From positions 1 through 51,917 of the forward strand of contig CAZEXP010000014.1 of the NCBI GenBank assembly GCA_964516845.1: a stretch of 51,917 nucleotides of DNA. Reading direction: 5' to 3'. Under the pieces are notes generated by a model. The model was not told the DNA's origin and did not search any database. It saw only the letters and a list, made by a program, of their open reading frames with translations. How positions within the stretch are numbered: position 1 is the stretch's first letter; every line of letters begins with the position of its first letter. Below are positions 42,981-51,858 of this stretch, in pieces. The position numbers and the translations under genes were made by a program. This stretch comes from JAPEKQ01 sp964516845. GTDB taxonomy: Bacteria > Joyebacterota > Joyebacteria > Joyebacterales > Joyebacteraceae.

Positions 42981-44030
42981 TTACCTGTAGAGAGCCTTGA
43001 TGCCGCCCCAGCTCGACTCCTCGACGGCCGTGTAGCTGCCGCCGTTGTAACCGGAGATCGTGTAGCCGCCGACACCAGAGCTGTAGGCGCTGACGATCAG
43101 GTAGTACGTGCCGGCCTCGATCGCGACGTAGCTGAACGTCGAGCCGTCGGGATAGTCGTCGGCACCGATGACGCAGCTGCCGAACGGATCGGCGCAGTCG
43201 GTGATGAGGTAGACCGAGTCGTCCCAGCCGGTGTCCGTGGTCATCGTAACGCTGAGCTCGTCGCCAACGTCAAGGTTCGTCACGTAGACGACGTCCTGAC
43301 CGGTGGCGCTGTAGCCCGTACAGCTGCTGGACGCGAGCGGGTAGTCGTTCGCAAAGCCAACGTTCGTGCCGGTGACCGAGTAGTCGCCGCTCGGCAGAAT
43401 GAACGCGGTCTCGCAGACGTCGCCTTCCGGCGCCGGCGGCGGAATGTACTCTTCACCGATCTTGACGGCGTCGAAGCCGCCCTGGGCACCGTCGGCACCC
43501 GTGTACACGAATCCAACCTCGATCGTCTCGCCACCAACGTAGGTGTAGTCGGCGAGGTCGATGTCATAGGCGTCCCACGTGAAGCTCGTGCCCATGTTGT
43601 CAGCGAAGAAGCTCCACACGGTCACGCCGTCGACCGTCACATAGATGTCGTAGTTCTGGTACGGATCGACCGCCCAGTAGTAGCTGGCCATGGCGAGGAA
43701 GCTCAGGTGCAGTTCGCCGGCGACCAGGGTGTGCGTGAAGCTCAGCGTCTCGAGCTGCGGCTCAAGCGCCGGGTCGTAGTTGCAGTTCGCGCAGTACGTG
43801 CCTTCGCCGCCTGGCGTGTACTGAGTCCAGGTGTAGAGCGGGTCGGGGTTCGTGGCTGTCAGAACCCAGCCTGTGGGCGGGAAGACGCCCTCGAAGCCTT
43901 CCGTGTACTCCCGGAACGACATCGAGGCGTACGGCTCGGTCGAGAACCTTGCGTCCGGCGTCATCTTGCCGGCGAACGCGATGCTCGAGATCACGAGCAG
44001 CGTGAGAACAATGATGAGCGTACGCTTCAT
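42981..44030 (-). CDS. Secreted beta-sandwich protein with C-terminal W..IK.LYR tail
   Basis: 349 aa. ATG at 44030 after AAAGGTGG; signal peptide MKRTLIIVLTLLVISSIAFA. Residues about 40-215 look like a choice-of-anchor-J/MAM-type jelly roll (EGFEGVFPPTGW ... SFTWDAYDIDLADY ... VGFVYTGADGAQGGFD). Residues about 228-335 look like a PPC-type pre-peptidase C-terminal domain (GDYSVTGTNVGFANDY ... DELSVTMTTDTGWDDSVYLI ... GTYYLIVSAYS). It ends ESSWGGIKALYR. Such proteins are exported surface or matrix proteins. The tail matches that of the unrelated protein at 10679. Confidence 0.87.
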   Translation of the reverse strand: MKRTLIIVLTLLVISSIAFAGKMTPDARFSTEPYASMSFREYTEGFEGVFPPTGWVLTATNPDPLYTWTQYTPGGEGTYCANCNYDPALEPQLETLSFTHTLVAGELHLSFLAMASYYWAVDPYQNYDIYVTVDGVTVWSFFADNMGTSFTWDAYDIDLADYTYVGGETIEVGFVYTGADGAQGGFDAVKIGEEYIPPPAPEGDVCETAFILPSGDYSVTGTNVGFANDYPLASSSCTGYSATGQDVVYVTNLDVGDELSVTMTTDTGWDDSVYLITDCADPFGSCVIGADDYPDGSTFSYVAIEAGTYYLIVSAYSSGVGGYTISGYNGGSYTAVEESSWGGIKALYR

Positions 44031-44176
44031 CGGTGTTCCACCTTTCGTTGAGATTGCGCCGGCCACTCAAACGGCCGGCAGTGAACAAACGGCCCTCCAC
44101 TGAAGACTTACAGGGGTTGCTTCTTCGCACAGCGGCCCACAACCAAGCTGAGCTTCCCCGTAATCTTCTAGGCCAG

Positions 44177-44185
44177 TCTATAACA
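44177..44185 (-). promoter_or_regulatory. Candidate extended -10 promoter for the gene at 44030
   Basis: On the - strand TGT-TATAGA. A convincing -35 at 17-18 bases is lacking. The 236-base gap to the upstream gene is otherwise empty, so a promoter is expected here. Confidence 0.35.
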
Positions 44186-44266
44186 ATCGATGACGGTTGG
44201 CAAGACAATATCTGCAGGGGATGGTTCCTTCTGTGCACGTATGCCGGCACCGGTCTGAATGCCGCC

Positions 44267-46816
44267 TCAGGAGCCCGACAGCTCGACCAGCCGGTCCCGG
44301 GCGGGACCGAACCCCGGGTCGATCTCGAGTGCGAGGAGGTACTGCTGTAGCGCGTCGTCCGCGCGGGAGAGCTCCTCATATGCCACGCCGCGGTTGTAGT
44401 AGGCGTCCGCCAGGCGCGGCGAGAGAGCCACGGCGACATCGGCTGCCACGAGCGCCCTCTCGCGCTCTCCTGTCTCTCTCAGCGCTGCAGAGAGGTTGCT
44501 CCAGTAGGACCCATTGCCCTTGTCGAGTTCCGTCGCGCGAGCGAAGTGCGCGACCGAGCCGTCCGGATCATCTCTGCGGAGCAGGTAGAGGCCGAACGAG
44601 TTCGCGACACGCGCGGAGTGAGGATTCGCGAGCGCGGCGAGCTCGAGCTGTCGCGCCGCCGCCGGGAGGTCACCTTTTCGTTCGAACAGGTCGGAGAGCC
44701 GGATCCGGGTCTCCGCATTCGAGGCGCCCAGCATGAGCGCGGCCTCATACGCGCGGACGGCGCGGCCGTGCTCTCCCGCCTCCGCGGCGAGAGCGCCCTC
44801 GTGGCCGCGGAAGAACTCGGGGCGGATGCCCTGGTTGGCGGTCTCCGTCGCGGCCGAGAGCGCGGCCTCGACTCCGCCGAGTTCGTACGTGGCCGCCGCG
44901 TGGTACTCGCGCGCGAGCGGCGACGTTGGTGAGTGCTTGAGCGCCTCCTCGAGGACAGGGAGGGCCTCGGCTGCGCGTCCGGCCCGGTACATGGCAACAC
45001 CGGCATGTATGAGTAGATGGTGCGTCGGAGCCGCGAGCGGCGTCAGCGCCAGTGCGTACGCGTCCGCGGCCTCAGGCCAGAGCTCGAAGACCTCACACTC
45101 ACGCGCGCGTAGCTCGGCGGCGCGCGAGGCCACGATCGGATTGTTGTTGGGCATCACGGTCTCCGGATTGCCGACGATGAGCAGCGCGACGAGGAACGCG
45201 AACGCGAGGTAGGCGGTGAGGAGCAGACCATCCTCGCGGCGTCCGTGGGACCGAAGGACCACGACGGCGCTTGCGATTCCGAGCACGAGCGCGGGCCAGA
45301 TGAGCAGACCGTACGGCAGGAAGAGCGGAGCGAGGAGGTATCCGATCAGTACGAGAACGGCCACCGCAACGCGGCCGGCTCTCGGTCCGAAGAGCGTCGG
45401 GATCGTCACCGTCCCGGTCGCGCGGTCCCCATCGACGTCCTTGAGGTCCTTGGCCGTGAACGCCGCGGCGAACGCGAGGACCAGCAGCCAGCCGACCGAC
45501 GGCGGGAAGAGCACGAACGCCCGCTCACCGGCAAGGGCGGAGAAGCCGGCCACGGCCGTCACGTACGAGAGCACGCCGAGGATGAGCGTCGAGAGAAGCG
45601 GGATGCGCTTGAGCCGCGCCGGTGGAGACGAATAGATGAACGAGAGTCCCAGGCTGAGAGCGACGATGAGAAACGTCGCGTAGCTGATGTTGATGGCGTA
45701 GAGCAGCGCAAGCGTGGCGAAGACCCCCGCCTGGACGACGGTCTCGCGGCGCGTCGCCATGCCGAGCGCGAGCGGTCGGGGCTGCATTGAGATTCTGTCG
45801 GCTTCCTCGTCGCACAGGTCGTTCAGCGCCACCGACGAGAGGAATGCGAAGAGAACCGCGAGCAGTGTGCCGAGCATGCCGAGCGTGTCGCCCCCCGATC
45901 CGAGGCGGACGCCCTCGCCCGCGAAGAGCATCCATCCGAACGCAACGCCCAGCGCCGCCATGCCGAGGTAGTGCAGCGTCCGCAGCGGCCGGAACCCGAA
46001 CCGGAATGCGCGTTCCGACGTTGGGGCTGCCCGGCCGTAGACGATCCAGCCGAGCACCGTTGTCGTGATGAGGAACAGGAGCGCGAGCTTCCGGCTCTCC
46101 TCGAGCACGATCCCACCCGATCTGAACGCGCCGTCGTACGCGGCCGCCGCGGCGGAACCCGCATAACCGCCGGCGGTCGAGAGAGCGTCCGGAATGTTCG
46201 CTCCCGCGAGGTCGTGTCTCATCCACCAGGATAGTCGCGCGAAGACCGACGGCAGCACTCCGTGGAGGCCGATCACGACGTACACGAGGACGAACGTGAG
46301 CAGCGCGCGTCCCCATCGGCGCGTCTTCACGCCGACGTACGAGGCGGCGAGCAGACACGCGAGGACGATCTCGATCCGCTGGCCGGGCGAGATGCGGTCG
46401 AGCGCGACTCTGGGATCGAAGAACTCGACGAGTACGCCCTGGAGGCTGAGGATGTACGAGATGTGATAGCCCTCACCGAAGGTCACGAGGAAGTCGAAGA
46501 GCGGGGGGATGAGAACGATGATCCACGCGGGTATCGAGGCGCGGATGACGCGGTCGACCCGTTCGCCCGTGAGCGCGGAGAGAAGGAGCGTGACCGTCAG
46601 GAATACGCTGGCGTAGAACAGCACGAAGTGATCGAGCACCATCAGGGCGCTCTGCGAGGCGAAATACGTGAATCCGATGGCGCGTGAGGGACCGAGGACG
46701 CCTTCCATGAGGTTTCGGAGGACGATGAAGGAGAGCCAGGTCACGAGTAGCCATGGCCAGCGGAGTTCGGATGTCTCCAGTCGCTCGACCGTTGCGGCCA
46801 GTCTCTCTTTGAGCAC
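44267..46816 (-). CDS. UbiA-type prenyltransferase fused to a TPR domain
   Basis: 849 aa, GTG start with AGGAGG. Residues 1-270 are a multi-TM region with no family I recognise. About 275-550 is UbiA-like, with both Asp-rich metal/diphosphate motifs: NDLCDEEAD (332-340) and DLKDVDGD (457-464), the latter followed by GTVTIPTLFG. About 560-849 is a TPR array (RAGRAAEALPVLEEALKH ... NRGVAYEELSRADDALQQYL). UbiA enzymes transfer isoprenyl chains in quinone, heme or lipid synthesis. The TPR would lie at one membrane face. The fusion and the extra N-terminal membrane part are unusual. Confidence 0.88.
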   Translation of the reverse strand: MLKERLAATVERLETSELRWPWLLVTWLSFIVLRNLMEGVLGPSRAIGFTYFASQSALMVLDHFVLFYASVFLTVTLLLSALTGERVDRVIRASIPAWIIVLIPPLFDFLVTFGEGYHISYILSLQGVLVEFFDPRVALDRISPGQRIEIVLACLLAASYVGVKTRRWGRALLTFVLVYVVIGLHGVLPSVFARLSWWMRHDLAGANIPDALSTAGGYAGSAAAAAYDGAFRSGGIVLEESRKLALLFLITTTVLGWIVYGRAAPTSERAFRFGFRPLRTLHYLGMAALGVAFGWMLFAGEGVRLGSGGDTLGMLGTLLAVLFAFLSSVALNDLCDEEADRISMQPRPLALGMATRRETVVQAGVFATLALLYAINISYATFLIVALSLGLSFIYSSPPARLKRIPLLSTLILGVLSYVTAVAGFSALAGERAFVLFPPSVGWLLVLAFAAAFTAKDLKDVDGDRATGTVTIPTLFGPRAGRVAVAVLVLIGYLLAPLFLPYGLLIWPALVLGIASAVVVLRSHGRREDGLLLTAYLAFAFLVALLIVGNPETVMPNNNPIVASRAAELRARECEVFELWPEAADAYALALTPLAAPTHHLLIHAGVAMYRAGRAAEALPVLEEALKHSPTSPLAREYHAAATYELGGVEAALSAATETANQGIRPEFFRGHEGALAAEAGEHGRAVRAYEAALMLGASNAETRIRLSDLFERKGDLPAAARQLELAALANPHSARVANSFGLYLLRRDDPDGSVAHFARATELDKGNGSYWSNLSAALRETGERERALVAADVAVALSPRLADAYYNRGVAYEELSRADDALQQYLLALEIDPGFGPARDRLVELSGS

Positions 46817-46832
46817 GCTGCCTCCTGGTCAT

Positions 46833-46858
46833 GGGCCCCCGCCGCGCGGCGAGGGCCC
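46833..46858 (-). other. Strong hairpin in the 5' leader of the UbiA-TPR gene
   Basis: GGGCCC...GGGCCC outer stem with CGCCGC/GCGGCG inside, placed between the -10 box and the AGGAGG site. It would be the first structure in the transcript. Confidence 0.6.
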
Positions 46859-46888
46859 ATTATAGCAGGAACGTATTGCATACGTCAG
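46859..46888 (-). promoter_or_regulatory. Extended -10 promoter of the UbiA-TPR gene
   Basis: On the - strand CTGACG (46883-46888), 18-base spacer, TGC-TATAAT (46859-46864 for the hexamer). It has the same TGAC-N3-TGCAA...TGCTATAAT layout as the subtilisin promoter. Confidence 0.7.
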
Positions 46889-46891
46889 TCT

Positions 46892-46938
46892 GGAGTCGCG
46901 CAGCGACTCCCAAGCTCTCGGTGCGAAGCGGCGAGAGC
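46892..46938 (-). other. Two hairpins between the subtilisin stop and the UbiA-TPR promoter
   Basis: GGAGTCGC-GCA-GCGACTCC (46892-46910) and GCTCTCG/CGAGAGC (46914-46938). They follow the subtilisin stop on the - strand and may end or stabilise its transcript. No T-run is present. Confidence 0.55.
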
Positions 46939-46941
46939 CGA

Positions 46942-46996
46942 CTACTTCAGGAGCGTCATCTTCCGAGTGGCGGATTCGCCGCCGTACGTGAGTTCC
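46942..46996 (-). repeat. 55-bp assembly-overlap duplicate (right copy 47097-47151)
   Basis: Identical to the last 18 codons and stop of the subtilisin gene across the N gap. Same length (55) as the duplicate at 4082, so it reflects an assembler overlap and not a second gene end. Confidence 0.93.
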
Positions 46997-47096
46997 NNNN
47001 NNNNNNNNNNNNNNNNNNNNNNNNNNNNNNNNNNNNNNNNNNNNNNNNNNNNNNNNNNNNNNNNNNNNNNNNNNNNNNNNNNNNNNNNNNNNNNNN
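46997..47096. other. Assembly gap (100 N), artefactual
   Basis: Scaffolding Ns between contigs that overlap by 55 bp. The true subtilisin stop is equivalent to 46942-46944 or 47097-47099. Confidence 0.93.
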
Positions 47097-49481
47097 CTAC
47101 TTCAGGAGCGTCATCTTCCGAGTGGCGGATTCGCCGCCGTACGTGAGTTCCATGAAGTAGACGCCGCTCGCCGAGACGGAGCCGTCAGCGTTGCGACCGT
47201 TCCATGACACCGTGTGACGACCCGGGTCCTGCACGCGGTCGACCAGCGTCCGGACGAGCCTTCCGTCGACCGAGTAGACGCTGAGCCTCGCGTGGGCCTT
47301 GCCGGTCTCGACCGGGTTCAGTACATAGGTGATCGTCGTTGACGGGTTGAACGGGTTCGGCGTGATCCCCGTGATTGAGAACGGCTTGGCGTTGGGTATC
47401 GCTCCATCCTCGACACCGGTGTCCTCCGGCCAGTTCGCGAACGAGCCCGTGACGACGAGCGCGAACGGCTGCGGGCCGTGCGGGACGGTCGGGGCTGCGA
47501 CCGTGACCGTGTACGTGCCCATCGCAGGGTTCTTGAGCAGCACGACCTCTTCGACGTTCCGGGAGTCGGCTGTTCCACCGGTTACCGACTGCCCGCCGCT
47601 GAAGACGTTGCCCTTGTGTGTCGAGCCCTGCGAGCAGAACACCTCCAGATTGAGGTTGTTCTGGATGGCGACCGAGGCGCCGGATGTCGCCGGGTAGTCG
47701 GTCCAGACGAGCGTGACCTCGAGCGGCACGGTCGTCGAGTCGACCTCGAACTCAAACTGCATCGAGCCGCCCTGGCTCACGCCGGTGGTCTCGTCGTAGA
47801 CGATGAGTTCACGCGCATCCCCGTCGAAGTAGAGCGCGTCATCGAGCAGGACGCGGCCCCATCCCTCGTTGTAGTTCGGGATGTCCTGCGTTGCCATGTC
47901 GGTGGCGCTGTTCGTGATGATGGCCTTCAGAAGCGCTGCGCTCGGGGTCATCGCGTCGCCCGGCTCCGCATCGCCGCTCGGGTACCATCCCTCGATGAAG
48001 TACTGGCGCGTCAACGCGGCGCAGCCGGATACGGCCGGAGTCGCCATCGACGTGCCCTGGAACGGTGATCCAACGATCGAGCATGTCTGCGCGGGCGGGT
48101 TGCCCGTGTCGTTGTTGGCCGAGTTCACGTATGTGTCGCTGGCCTCGCCTCCGCACGCCGTGACCGTAGGCTTGTAGCGGCTGTCGTGCGCCGGTCCGCG
48201 GCTCGAGTAGCCGGCCATCGTGTCCTGGTTGGGCGGTCTGCGTGAGGCGCCGACCGTGACGCAGTTCTTGGCTGTTCCCGGGTAGCCGACGGTGCTTGCG
48301 TCGGGACCCGCGTTGCCTGCGGCGAACACGATGAGATAGTCCGGGTTGTTCCACATGAAGCCGTCGACGTTCGCGGCGTACGTGTCGTAGCTGTTCTCGG
48401 AGCCGCCCCATGAGTTCGAGTGGATGCGGGCGCCACCGTCGTACGTGGCCTGGTAGGCCGCGGTGAGCGACGCCGGGATGTTCACCTGGCCGGTCGTGCA
48501 CGACCACTCATCATCGGCGCCGACGTCCTGCATCATGAGCTTCGCCTTGTAGGCGACGCCGTTGTAGTCGTAGTTGCCCGGGTTGACATACGACTGGTCG
48601 CCGGCGATCGTGCCGCAGACGTGCGTGCCGTGGCCGGTGTCGCAGCCGTCGTACGCGGCACCGCCGTAGAGCGCGTAGTCGATGACCTTGCGGTGCGACG
48701 GTCCCGGGGCGGCGCCGCCGTCGCGGAACCAGCACGAGTTGTAGTCGATACCGGAGTCCATCACGCCGACGATCTGTCCCTCACCGTGGATGCCCTCGTC
48801 CCAGATGCTCATCTCATCCGTGACGTTCGACTGGACGCACCACACGCCGCGGTCGTTCATCAGCGTGAACTCGGGGCGCTCGTTGATCCACCAGACCTCG
48901 CGGAGCTGCGCGATCGAACTGAGAAGTTCGGGGGCCGCGTGGACGACGAGGAGCTTCTGCATTCCGTCATCACTTGATTCGAGGACACGCGCGCCGAGTG
49001 CGTCGATCGCGTTCGCCGTCGCATCCATGTCGTCGAAGACGCGCACCATCAGCGTCAGGAACGAATCACCCGCGCGGTCCGGATGGACGAACTCGTGCGT
49101 CCCGATGGTTGGGGAGAGCTTGTACGCCGGGTGGTAGAGACCGGTCCATGCGACGGCGTCGGTCGCGAGCAGCGCGTCGATGGACGCGGCGGTCGCGCGG
49201 ACGATGTACGCTTCATCGGGCACATACGCGATGAGGCCGGCGCCCGCCGATTCGATCGCAGCCTTGCGCGCGTCAGTCGGAGGCCCCGTGAGCTGGATGA
49301 GGTAGTAGCCGTGCTCGTCCGCGGCGGGCTCTGCCGCCCGCATCCATGATGCCACCTCGGGTTCGCCGTACTGCGGGTCGAATGCCTGGGTCACGAGGTG
49401 GATCGTCTTTCCGTGCGCGGCGCCGGCTGCGAGCAGCAGCACGACCGTGCACAGGAGAGCCATCGTCACGCGTCTTGACAC
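47097..49481 (-). CDS. Secreted subtilisin-like protease (S8) with FlgD-like C-terminal domain
   Basis: 794 aa. GTG at 49481 with AAGGAGG is chosen; the frame is open further upstream but through the promoter region. Signal MALLCTVVLLLAAGAAHG. A prodomain-like part (30-215) precedes the catalytic domain with Asp242 (VGVMDSGIDY), His284 (DTGHGTHVCG), Asn390 (FAAGNAG) and Ser478 (QGTSMATP). A beta domain follows, then a FlgD-Ig-like C-terminus (about 705-794: GITPNPFNPSTTITYVL, LVDRVQDPGRHTVSWNGRN, GVYFMELTYG). Such C-terminal domains mark exported proteins in FCB-type phyla and resemble type IX secretion tails. Confidence 0.94.
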   Translation of the reverse strand: MSRRVTMALLCTVVLLLAAGAAHGKTIHLVTQAFDPQYGEPEVASWMRAAEPAADEHGYYLIQLTGPPTDARKAAIESAGAGLIAYVPDEAYIVRATAASIDALLATDAVAWTGLYHPAYKLSPTIGTHEFVHPDRAGDSFLTLMVRVFDDMDATANAIDALGARVLESSDDGMQKLLVVHAAPELLSSIAQLREVWWINERPEFTLMNDRGVWCVQSNVTDEMSIWDEGIHGEGQIVGVMDSGIDYNSCWFRDGGAAPGPSHRKVIDYALYGGAAYDGCDTGHGTHVCGTIAGDQSYVNPGNYDYNGVAYKAKLMMQDVGADDEWSCTTGQVNIPASLTAAYQATYDGGARIHSNSWGGSENSYDTYAANVDGFMWNNPDYLIVFAAGNAGPDASTVGYPGTAKNCVTVGASRRPPNQDTMAGYSSRGPAHDSRYKPTVTACGGEASDTYVNSANNDTGNPPAQTCSIVGSPFQGTSMATPAVSGCAALTRQYFIEGWYPSGDAEPGDAMTPSAALLKAIITNSATDMATQDIPNYNEGWGRVLLDDALYFDGDARELIVYDETTGVSQGGSMQFEFEVDSTTVPLEVTLVWTDYPATSGASVAIQNNLNLEVFCSQGSTHKGNVFSGGQSVTGGTADSRNVEEVVLLKNPAMGTYTVTVAAPTVPHGPQPFALVVTGSFANWPEDTGVEDGAIPNAKPFSITGITPNPFNPSTTITYVLNPVETGKAHARLSVYSVDGRLVRTLVDRVQDPGRHTVSWNGRNADGSVSASGVYFMELTYGGESATRKMTLLK

Positions 49482-49611
49482 GTCAGCCTCCTTGTACCAT
49501 GCGGGTATGCCGGTCAACGGTTCCCCGCAGCTGTTGAGTGTGCTTCTTCCTTGTTGGTCAGAGGTGTGCTGTGGCCGCCTGCCCACGAAGCCAGCATACC
49601 ACACCGAGCGT

Positions 49612-49641
49612 ATTATAGCAGAGGATTGTTGCACGTGTCAA
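49612..49641 (-). promoter_or_regulatory. Consensus sigma70-type promoter of the subtilisin gene
   Basis: On the - strand perfect TTGACA (49636-49641), 18-base spacer, TGC extension and perfect TATAAT (49612-49617). The leader is about 120 bases. Confidence 0.85.
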
Positions 49642-49705
49642 GAATCGTGCTACCGGTGAGAGGAGTTCGTGTCACCTCCGCGAGGAGTTCCGCATCGCCG
49701 GTGAC

Positions 49706-50533
49706 CTAGAATTCCAGCATGCTCGGCATGCCGCGGCAGTAGGCGACGTCCAGGGCGACGGCGATCCCGCGGCCCTCCTCTTCGAGGTCTCCGACGATCT
49801 CCTCAAGCCCCTCGATGAACCGGTCGACGGCGCCCTTGTCGATGACCATCAGGAAGACGTGGCCGAACTCCTGACCCTCTGAGAAGACGCGCGAGAAGTC
49901 GGCGAAGAGGGGGACCTTCGTGAGGAAGCCCTCGACGTTGCGCGCGTCGAGCACCGTGGCGCTCGTGCCGCCGACCTCGGTGAAGTACTCGACGACCGGA
50001 TCGAAATAGTCGCCGTCGATGAGCTCGAAGATGAGAAGCTGCTTCTCGCCGGTCGAGGAGACCCGCGTTGCCGCGCCCTCCATCTGTTCGATGCGTGAGT
50101 AGATGTCGCCGGGCGAGGAGGCCGTGATGAGCGTCTCCGTGAAGCTCGGGTCGCTCAGAAGACGCGCGACCTTCGCGAGCGTCCGGAGATACTCCTGCGA
50201 CTGTTCCGGCGGGGCGACCATCGCCACGACGAACCGCACCGGAAGGCCGTCGACGGAGCCGTACTCGATGCCGTGCCGCGTCACGCCGATGGCGCCGACG
50301 ATCTGCGAGAGTCCCATGATCTTCCCGTGAGGGATGCCGACCTCTTTGCCTACCCCCGTCGTCATCGTCCGCTCGCGTTCGTTCAGAGCTTTGAGCACCG
50401 TCGTCTCATCGACCTTCGAGAGCGCCGGGTTCCGCTTGAGGAGACTCGCCATCTCCTCGAAGAGGGTGTCCTTGGACTTCGACCTCAGGCCTGGCTGGAT
50501 GCTCTCGATGACGAGCGTGTCGAGGAGTCTCAT
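49706..50533 (-). CDS. PTS EIIA (fructose/nitrogen type) domain protein with extra C-terminal domain
   Basis: 275 aa. Residues 1-150 form a type-2 EIIA fold with phospho-accepting His69 (VGKEVGIPHGKIMGL) and the GVTRHGIEYGSVDG loop. Residues about 160-275 are a separate alpha/beta region (KQLLIFELIDGDYFDPVVEYF ... HVFLMVIDKGAVDRFIEGL), possibly PII-like. The ATG overlaps the antiporter stop by four bases (ATGA). No EI, HPr or sugar permease is nearby, so a regulatory role on the antiporter is more likely than sugar uptake. Confidence 0.88.
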   Translation of the reverse strand: MRLLDTLVIESIQPGLRSKSKDTLFEEMASLLKRNPALSKVDETTVLKALNERERTMTTGVGKEVGIPHGKIMGLSQIVGAIGVTRHGIEYGSVDGLPVRFVVAMVAPPEQSQEYLRTLAKVARLLSDPSFTETLITASSPGDIYSRIEQMEGAATRVSSTGEKQLLIFELIDGDYFDPVVEYFTEVGGTSATVLDARNVEGFLTKVPLFADFSRVFSEGQEFGHVFLMVIDKGAVDRFIEGLEEIVGDLEEEGRGIAVALDVAYCRGMPSMLEF

Positions 50534-51849
50534 GGTGTGCCTCCGTCATTCGGGTCCTTCGGTGTCGTGTCCCCGCGCGACGCTGTCGCGCCGGGCCGCC
50601 GCTCTCCGGCGGCCGTCCGGTTCCGCTTCGCGGAGCCCGATGCCTCGAGCGCGTACTTCGTCAACGGCGGACCGAGGACCTCGTTGACGAGTATTGAGGC
50701 GAGGACGATGTTGACCATCTGTCCCATGTAGGGGAGGTGAGTGAACTGCGACGTGTCCTGGAGCACGAGGATGAGCCCGATGGCGACGCCCGCCTGAGGA
50801 AGAAGTGCGAACCCCAGATAGCGCCGTGTCACAGGCGACTCGTGCGCCGCGGCGGCGCCGAGGAACGCGCCCGTGTACTTGCCGATGGCGCGCGCGACCA
50901 GGTAGACGACGCCAAGCACGCCCGTGGTCATGAGTGTCCGGATGTCAAGCTCCGTGCCGGCGAGCGCGAAGAACGCCGCGTAGATCGGCGGCGACAGCGG
51001 CTCGAGGATGCGCATCACTCGCGAGTTCTTCGGCGACATGTTGACGATCACGAATCCCATCACCATGTTCGCGATGAGCGGCGAGACATGGATCGAAATC
51101 GTGATTCCGCTCGTCAGCAGCACGAAGCCGAGGACGATGACGATGACCTCGTTGCTTCTCCGTCGGTCGACGACCAGCCGGTGGACGATATACCCCGCCG
51201 CGAGCCCGATGAGAACCGAGACGATGATCTCGCGGAGCGGGTGGAGGACCATCGCGGCCGGGCTGTGCGCCTGCGCGCCGCCGACCATGGCGGCGGCGAA
51301 CGCCATCACGAATCCGAAGAGCGTGATCGCGAAAGCGTCATCGAGTGCGACGACTCCGAACAGGGTCGAGACCAGCGGTCCGCGGGCGCGAAGCTCACCG
51401 GCGATGGCGACGGTCGCCGCGGGCGCGGTGGCCGAAGCGATTGCGCCGAGGAGGATGGCCATGGGGAGCGGGGCGCCGAAGAGCCTGAGCCCGACGGTCA
51501 CTGCCCCGAACGTCGTGAGAAGCTGGACCGTCGTGATGATGAGAATGTTTCGACCGGTCTGCTTCAGCTTGGCGATCCGGAACTCGGAGCCGATCGTGAT
51601 GGCGATGAGACCGAGCGCGATGTGCGGAACCGGAGCGAGCGATTCGACGATGTGGTCGGGGACGACATTGAGGACGGACGGTCCCAGCACGAGACCCGCG
51701 ACGATGTACCCGGAGATCGTCGGGAGCTTGAGGCGCGACGCCAGCTTCCCGCCGACGAAGCCGGCCAACAGTAGCGCACCGACCCCGAAGATGAGGTTGC
51801 CGTGAACGAGATTCCTGAATCCGATGAGCGCGTCTAGAATTGCCATCAT
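50530..51849 (-). CDS. CPA2-family cation/proton antiporter
   Basis: 439 aa. About twelve hydrophobic segments. Typical motifs include GFVGGKLASRLKLPTISGYIV-like start, ALGLIAITIGSEF, ALDDAFAITLFG with the acidic pair expected in the ion site, and FFALAGTELDIRTL. Members exchange Na+ or K+ for protons across the inner membrane. The C-terminus after residue 400 is a basic disordered tail without a TrkA-N domain, so the coupled EIIA protein may provide regulation. Two ATGs (51849, 51846) are close to the candidate start of transcription. Confidence 0.92.
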   Translation of the reverse strand: MMAILDALIGFRNLVHGNLIFGVGALLLAGFVGGKLASRLKLPTISGYIVAGLVLGPSVLNVVPDHIVESLAPVPHIALGLIAITIGSEFRIAKLKQTGRNILIITTVQLLTTFGAVTVGLRLFGAPLPMAILLGAIASATAPAATVAIAGELRARGPLVSTLFGVVALDDAFAITLFGFVMAFAAAMVGGAQAHSPAAMVLHPLREIIVSVLIGLAAGYIVHRLVVDRRRSNEVIVIVLGFVLLTSGITISIHVSPLIANMVMGFVIVNMSPKNSRVMRILEPLSPPIYAAFFALAGTELDIRTLMTTGVLGVVYLVARAIGKYTGAFLGAAAAHESPVTRRYLGFALLPQAGVAIGLILVLQDTSQFTHLPYMGQMVNIVLASILVNEVLGPPLTKYALEASGSAKRNRTAAGERRPGATASRGDTTPKDPNDGGTP

Positions 51850-51858
51850 AGTAGCCGG

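Noticed and set aside
42942..44051. 369-codon + strand frame opposite the secreted protein at 42981
   Set aside because: The - strand frame has a signal peptide, ribosome-binding site and recognisable domains; the + frame is Arg/Val-rich shadow.
46942..46996. Apparent second gene end with the same C-terminus as the subtilisin
   Set aside because: Exactly 55 identical bases, the same length as the other gap duplication, so it is an assembly overlap.
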